DNA of 64,000 bases from Psychrobacillus psychrodurans (GTDB lineage Bacteria; Bacillota; Bacilli; Bacillales_A; Planococcaceae). Positions 60,850-64,000 of the stretch are shown here, piece after piece (positions within the stretch are counted from its first letter, which is position 1; each line of letters opens with the position of its first letter). The notes beneath the pieces were generated by a model. That model searched no databases and was not told where the DNA came from. It was given only the letters and a program-made list of their open reading frames with translations. A program made the position numbers and the translations under genes. The stretch is from assembly GCA_900114885.1 (NCBI GenBank), contig FOUN01000015.1, positions 1 to 64,000 of the forward strand, in the 5' to 3' direction.

Positions 60850-60917
60850 ATAAAAACGTTTTTCTTTTCTAGGTGCATCGTTTCTATATTATTCGGGTGG
60901 TACGATTAGATTAAAAT

Positions 60918-60960
60918 AAAAAAGGCAACTTTCGGTTAAAAACTAGAAGTTGCTTTTTTT
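60918..60960. terminator. Bidirectional terminator
   Basis: GCAACTT and AAGTTGC around 15 bases, A6 before and T7 after; serves the converging Lrp and HxlR genes. Confidence 0.8.
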
Positions 60961-60996
60961 GTGTGTTGCTTTTTTAAATTAGCATTTTCTAATCTG

Positions 60997-61332
60997 TTAT
61001 TTTTCTTTATTATGCTCTCCCCATTGACACATTTCTTGAATTAGAGGCCAGAGAGTTTGTCCTTTTTCAGTAAGGCTATATTCGACCTTTGGCGGAATTT
61101 GAGGATATTCCTCACGATGAACTAAGCCATCATTCTCCATTTCTTTTAATGTCGAACTTAGCGTTCTATAGGTTACAGTGCCTATCATCCGTTGAAGTTC
61201 ATTATATCGTACGGCACCATTTTTGGATAAATAGTAAATAACGAGCAGTTTCCATTTACCGTTGATAATAGAAAGTGTGTAGCCGAAAAAAGTCTCTTCG
61301 TTGTCTGCGACTATAACTTTGGATGTTTTCAT
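60997..61332 (-). CDS. HxlR-family transcriptional regulator
   Basis: 111 residues. TLSIINGKWKLLVIYYLSKN then VRYNELQRMIGTVTYRTLSS and DGLVHREEYPQIPPKVEYSL are the HxlR winged-helix pattern. HxlR proteins sense aldehydes or quinones. It faces the luciferase-like oxidoreductase gene at 61635 and may control it. On its strand GGAGGATAG lies upstream of ATG 61332. Confidence 0.9.
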   Translation of the reverse strand: MKTSKVIVADNEETFFGYTLSIINGKWKLLVIYYLSKNGAVRYNELQRMIGTVTYRTLSSTLKEMENDGLVHREEYPQIPPKVEYSLTEKGQTLWPLIQEMCQWGEHNKEK

Positions 61333-61425
61333 AATTACACTATCCTCCTTGATAGTATACGTCTTAAAAGTGCATACTTGTTTGAGTAACTATATGTACT
61401 ATATAATACATTTAGATTCCAGTAA

Positions 61426-61569
61426 AGCTTGTATCCAACATACAAAGTGGATACATTCCACGAGGAAAATGCCACCTATATTACCATGAATAAAGGGAGA
61501 GAGTTTCATTTTCCAGATGTAATTGCTGCTAAATCTATTGGTATCGACGGTGATATTGCGGAAGAGTAA
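61426..61569 (+). pseudogene. C-terminal coding remnant
   Basis: Open frame without a start: TYKVDTFHEENATYITMNKG then REFHFPDVIAAKSIGIDGDI. Good protein character, family not recognised. It lies in the promoter gap between HxlR and the LLM gene. Confidence 0.35.
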
Positions 61570-61634
61570 GAGCATTTATTGCACATGAGATAAGCTAATA
61601 TAAAAGAAGGATAAATTATTTTAGAGGTGAAATT

Positions 61635-62636
61635 ATGAAAAAATTTGATATATCTGTTTTATCAGTTGCACCGTTAAGACATGGAGAAACAATGAAGCAA
61701 GGAATTGATACTGCAGTATTATTAGCCAAAGCTGTAGATAAAATGGGCTATAACCGGATTTGGTTTGCGGAGCATCATAATCACGATGCTTATGCAAGTG
61801 CTGCCACTGTTTCGATTGTACAACATGTACTAGCAAATACAAAAAACATTCGCGTAGGTTCAGGAGGTGTTATGCTCCCAAATCACTCCCCATTGGTAGT
61901 AGCCGAGCAGTTTGGAACACTAGAAACATTGTATCCAAATCGTGTAGATTTAGCACTTGGGCGTGCGCCTGGGACGGATCAAAAAACTGCCGATGTGATT
62001 CGTCGTTCGAATCATAATGGGGTATTTTTCTTTGAAAGAGAAGTACAAGATATTTTGCGTTTTGTAGGGGAAGAGAGTGTGCAAGGAGAGGTACGCGCTT
62101 ATCCAGGTGTTGGAACTAATGTACCAGTTTTTGTATTAGGCTCCTCCACGGGTTCAGCTAAAATCGCTGCAAAACTTGGGCTACCTTATGCATTTGGTGC
62201 TCAATTTAAACCTCATGCGATGGCAGAAACTATCACTATATACCGAGAAAATTTCCAACCATCTGCTTATCTACAAGAGCCTTATGTGATAGCTTGTATT
62301 AATGTGATTGCAGCAGATTCAATGGAAGAGGCAACATTCATTTCTGCAAGTCATTTGCAGGTGTATATTGATATTTACACAAATAATTTAAGCCAGCTGA
62401 TTCCACCAACTAAAAACTTCCTCGAATCGTTATCACAAGTTGAACTAGAGATTCTTCATCATCGGTTAGGCTATACAATCATGGGTGATGCAGAAACAAT
62501 TCGTCGTGATTTAATTGAATTTCAACAGACGTATCAAGTAGATGAAATTATCGTGATTTCTAATATTTACGAATCGAAAAAGGAAATTCATTCTTATGAG
62601 ATTTTAAAACAAGTAGTGGATGAGCTATTTGAATGA
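61635..62636 (+). CDS. LLM-class flavin-dependent oxidoreductase
   Basis: 333 residues of the luciferase-like family. DISVLSVAPLRHGETMKQGI, WFAEHHNHDAYASAA, IRVGSGGVMLPNHSPLVVAE then PNRVDLALGRAPGTD. Same subgroup as the enzyme at 16240, but clearly different in sequence. Uses FMNH2 in the cytosol. TTAGAGGTGA precedes the ATG. Next to an HxlR regulator on the opposite strand. Confidence 0.9.
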   Translation: MKKFDISVLSVAPLRHGETMKQGIDTAVLLAKAVDKMGYNRIWFAEHHNHDAYASAATVSIVQHVLANTKNIRVGSGGVMLPNHSPLVVAEQFGTLETLYPNRVDLALGRAPGTDQKTADVIRRSNHNGVFFFEREVQDILRFVGEESVQGEVRAYPGVGTNVPVFVLGSSTGSAKIAAKLGLPYAFGAQFKPHAMAETITIYRENFQPSAYLQEPYVIACINVIAADSMEEATFISASHLQVYIDIYTNNLSQLIPPTKNFLESLSQVELEILHHRLGYTIMGDAETIRRDLIEFQQTYQVDEIIVISNIYESKKEIHSYEILKQVVDELFE

Positions 62637-62690
62637 ACAATACAGCTACATTAGAAGTACTCCTCAGTTGAAGTCACCTACCAATGCTGA

Positions 62691-62724
62691 AAGCACATCA
62701 ATGATTTTATTGATGTGCTTTTTC
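62691..62724 (+). terminator. Strong Rho-independent terminator
   Basis: AAGCACATCAA (62691-62701) and TTGATGTGCTT (62710-62720) pair perfectly, then TTTC. The stretch 62725-62894 holds nothing I recognise. Confidence 0.85.
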
Positions 62725-62894
62725 AAATTATTCGAAAGCCGTAAAACAAGTGTTTCCACTTTATCCAAGAACCTTCATCTTCGTATTTTTAGGCTTGATA
62801 AAACAATAGATACCAAATATCTTGTGTTTAGAATATGCAATCACAGTGGCTTGAGCTCGTATACAACATTGGATTTAATGAGCCCTTAATACCA

Positions 62895-63247
62895 CTATAG
62901 TTTTGGATATTGGCAAAGTTTATTTGACTGGAAAAACCCTTCAGATAGGGCTGCAAAATTAGAGGATAACGGAATGATTGATGGTATACAATTAAAGTAA
63001 ATCAAGTTAAATTAGGATATTATATATTTGCTATTATTACCTTTCTTAAACAATGCACTTATCATCAATCTTATTTATCGTTTATAAAAACACAAGAAAC
63101 ATACATAATCCATAATTATAAAATGAGTGGTGACAGTTCTTATCTTCTCGGATACAAATTTCAATTTTATTATATATTAGATAGATTTCTGTAAGACTTA
63201 AACGAACATGCAAATTATCCATTGTCATCAATAAGTAGTGTTCATCA
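62895..63247 (+). pseudogene. Lrp/AsnC-family regulator, degraded
   Basis: One frame reads SDRAAKLEDNGMIDG, the end of the recognition helix. After a frameshift near 62980 another reads YTIKVNQVKLGYYIFAIITF then SFIKTQETYIIHNYKMSGDS and, beyond a TAA at about 63195, DLNEHANYPLSSI. The order is that of an Lrp/AsnC protein (DNA-binding then RAM domain), missing its start. Confidence 0.65.
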
Positions 63248-63262
63248 ATAGAGTAGACTCAT

Positions 63263-63300
63263 TTGTCAATATTGACAATATACCAGAGAGGGTATATCAT
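63263..63300 (+). promoter_or_regulatory. Promoter and operators of the CstR-like gene
   Basis: -35 TTGACA (63272-63277), 17 bp, -10 TATCAT (63295-63300). The operator ATATACC (63278-63284), AGAGAG, GGTATAT (63291-63297) fills the spacer. A separate perfect 16 bp palindrome TTGTCAATATTGACAA (63263-63278) covers the -35. Confidence 0.75.
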
Positions 63301-63343
63301 ACAGCTTGTCACTAGTTTTGTGATAAATAGGGAGGAGAATTCC

Positions 63344-63604
63344 ATGGAATACAATGATCAAATGAAAAACAGAGTGAAGCGTATGGAAGGTCAACTTCGG
63401 GGAATCTTGAAAATGATGGAAGAAAACAAAGATTGTAAAGAAGTCATTACGCAGTTGTCAGCTGTTCGCTCAGCAGTAGACAGAACAATTGGTGTGATAG
63501 TGAGTTCAAACTTAGTTGAATGTGTCCAAGAAGCCGGAGTAAATGGAGAAAAAACAGATGAAATGATTAAAGAAGCTGTCAACTTGCTTGTAAAAAGCAG
63601 ATGA
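63344..63604 (+). CDS. cstR: CstR-like persulfide-sensing repressor
   Basis: 86 residues of the CsoR/RcnR family. Cys31 (KDCKEVITQLSAVRSAVDR) and Cys60 (NLVECVQ) are the only Cys and match the CstR pair in position. The His of copper sensors is Asn56 here. This pattern is that of CstR, which senses sulfane sulfur by linking the two Cys across subunits. ATG 63344 follows AGGGAGGAG. It is followed by tusA, as in cst operons. Confidence 0.85.
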   Translation: MEYNDQMKNRVKRMEGQLRGILKMMEENKDCKEVITQLSAVRSAVDRTIGVIVSSNLVECVQEAGVNGEKTDEMIKEAVNLLVKSR

Positions 63605-63614
63605 AACTCAAGGG

Positions 63615-63656
63615 TTGACATCTTTTTTTTCTTTCGTTATTATACCCATAGGGGTA
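63615..63656 (+). promoter_or_regulatory. tusA promoter with CstR-type operator
   Basis: -35 TTGACA (63615-63620), 17 bp, -10 TATTAT (63638-63643). The operator TACCC-ATAG-GGGTA (63643-63656) overlaps the start site. Confidence 0.75.
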
Positions 63657-63683
63657 ATTGTGAAAAGAAAAGGAGGAATAAAA

Positions 63684-63911
63684 ATGAATGCTGATAAAGT
63701 ATTAGATGCAAAAGGATTAGCATGCCCAATGCCAATCGTAAAAAGTAGAATGACCATAAATGAACTTGAAGGGGGCCAAATACTAGAGGTTCATACATCA
63801 GATAAGGGAGCTAAAAACGACTTTCCAGCCTGGGCTAAATCTGGTGGGCACGAGCTTCTGAAACATGAGGAAGAAAATGATGTATTAAAGTTTTGGATTA
63901 AAAAGGGCTAA
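63684..63911 (+). CDS. tusA: TusA-type sulfur carrier protein
   Basis: 75 residues of the TusA/SirA fold. LDAKGLACPMPIVKSRM contains the CPxP motif with the sulfur-carrying Cys14. ILEVHTSDKGAKNDFPAWAK and the end WIKKG are typical. It receives persulfide sulfur in the cytosol and passes it on. ATG 63684 follows AAAGGAGGAA. It follows the CstR-like gene but has its own promoter and operator. Confidence 0.92.
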   Translation: MNADKVLDAKGLACPMPIVKSRMTINELEGGQILEVHTSDKGAKNDFPAWAKSGGHELLKHEEENDVLKFWIKKG

Positions 63912-63931
63912 TTCTATTTTTTTATACAATT

Positions 63932-63950
63932 TTATACCCTAGGAGGTAAA
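63932..63950 (+). promoter_or_regulatory. Possible further CstR-type half operator
   Basis: TTATACC-CTAGGA-GGTAAA, imperfect arms of the same kind, before the gene at the right edge. Confidence 0.45.
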
Positions 63951-63977
63951 AAACATATCTATAAAGGTGGTAAAGAT

Positions 63978-64000
63978 TTGGAATACGTAACTTACATCGT
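63978..64000 (+). CDS. Start of a further gene of the sulfur cluster (partial)
   Basis: AAAGGTGGTAAAGA precedes TTG 63978 and the frame MEYVTYIV runs off the window. Too short to name. Position after cstR and tusA suggests a sulfurtransferase or related protein. Confidence 0.5.

Noticed and set aside
62620-62889. 89-codon + strand frame after the LLM oxidoreductase
   Set aside because: It overlaps the end of the oxidoreductase gene and contains its terminator; not a gene.

Overview
The window is a low-GC Firmicute chromosome segment, most likely a Bacillaceae or Planococcaceae member. Evidence: AT-rich codon use, strong GGAGG ribosome binding sites with frequent TTG and GTG starts, lipoproteins with Bacillus-type lipoboxes, and proteins resembling Bacillus families (YoaP, YjdJ, YolD, YhjQ, YxiJ, CsoR/CopZ/CopA). 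I recognised no rRNA, tRNA, CRISPR array or prophage structural genes.

Positions 1 to about 53,000 form an accessory region of mostly single-gene units on the + strand. Products are typical of gene-cassette pools: seven GNAT acetyltransferases, two DinB proteins, three MDR oxidoreductases, HAD, HIT and isochorismatase-type enzymes, P-loop kinases, lipoproteins and small membrane proteins. Between these units lies a dispersed composite repeat: AACTAACG and TTTAGTT half-sites in inverted pairs, often with a transcription terminator between two such pairs. I count about 35 copies, complete or partial, nearly all in one orientation and nearly all next to + strand genes. The half-sites resemble, imperfectly, the core sites of integron attC, but no integrase is visible. 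The array carries many broken genes (DUF3139-like twice, DUF4279-like, DUF3953-like, NUDIX, YxiJ-like and others). Further repeat families lie between genes: a roughly 175 bp element (9249-9432, 15831-16005), a roughly 140 bp subfamily (801, 5406, 37712) and a roughly 50 bp motif placed just after the short palindromes.

A few blocks inside the array are ordinary operons or regulated units: an XRE regulator with a small membrane protein, ArsR with a quinone oxidoreductase, an ABC exporter pair, MerR and a CPBP protease, PadR with a DUF2812 protein behind three spaced operators, yolD and a dinB-like gene each behind a LexA-like box, and an MFS efflux gene on the - strand behind a leader peptide and a hairpin that hides its ribosome binding site. 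A complete IS3-family (IS150-like) insertion sequence sits at 48936-50305.

From about 53,100 the character changes to metal and sulfur homeostasis: a YhjQ-like Cys-rich copper protein, csoR, copZ, copA, a siroheme-type sulfite/nitrite reductase-domain protein, an MFS exporter, an isochorismatase facing an Lrp/AsnC regulator, an HxlR regulator near a luciferase-like oxidoreductase, and at the right edge a CstR-like persulfide sensor, TusA and the start of another gene. The copper and sulfur genes share a family of TACC/GGTA inverted-repeat operators.
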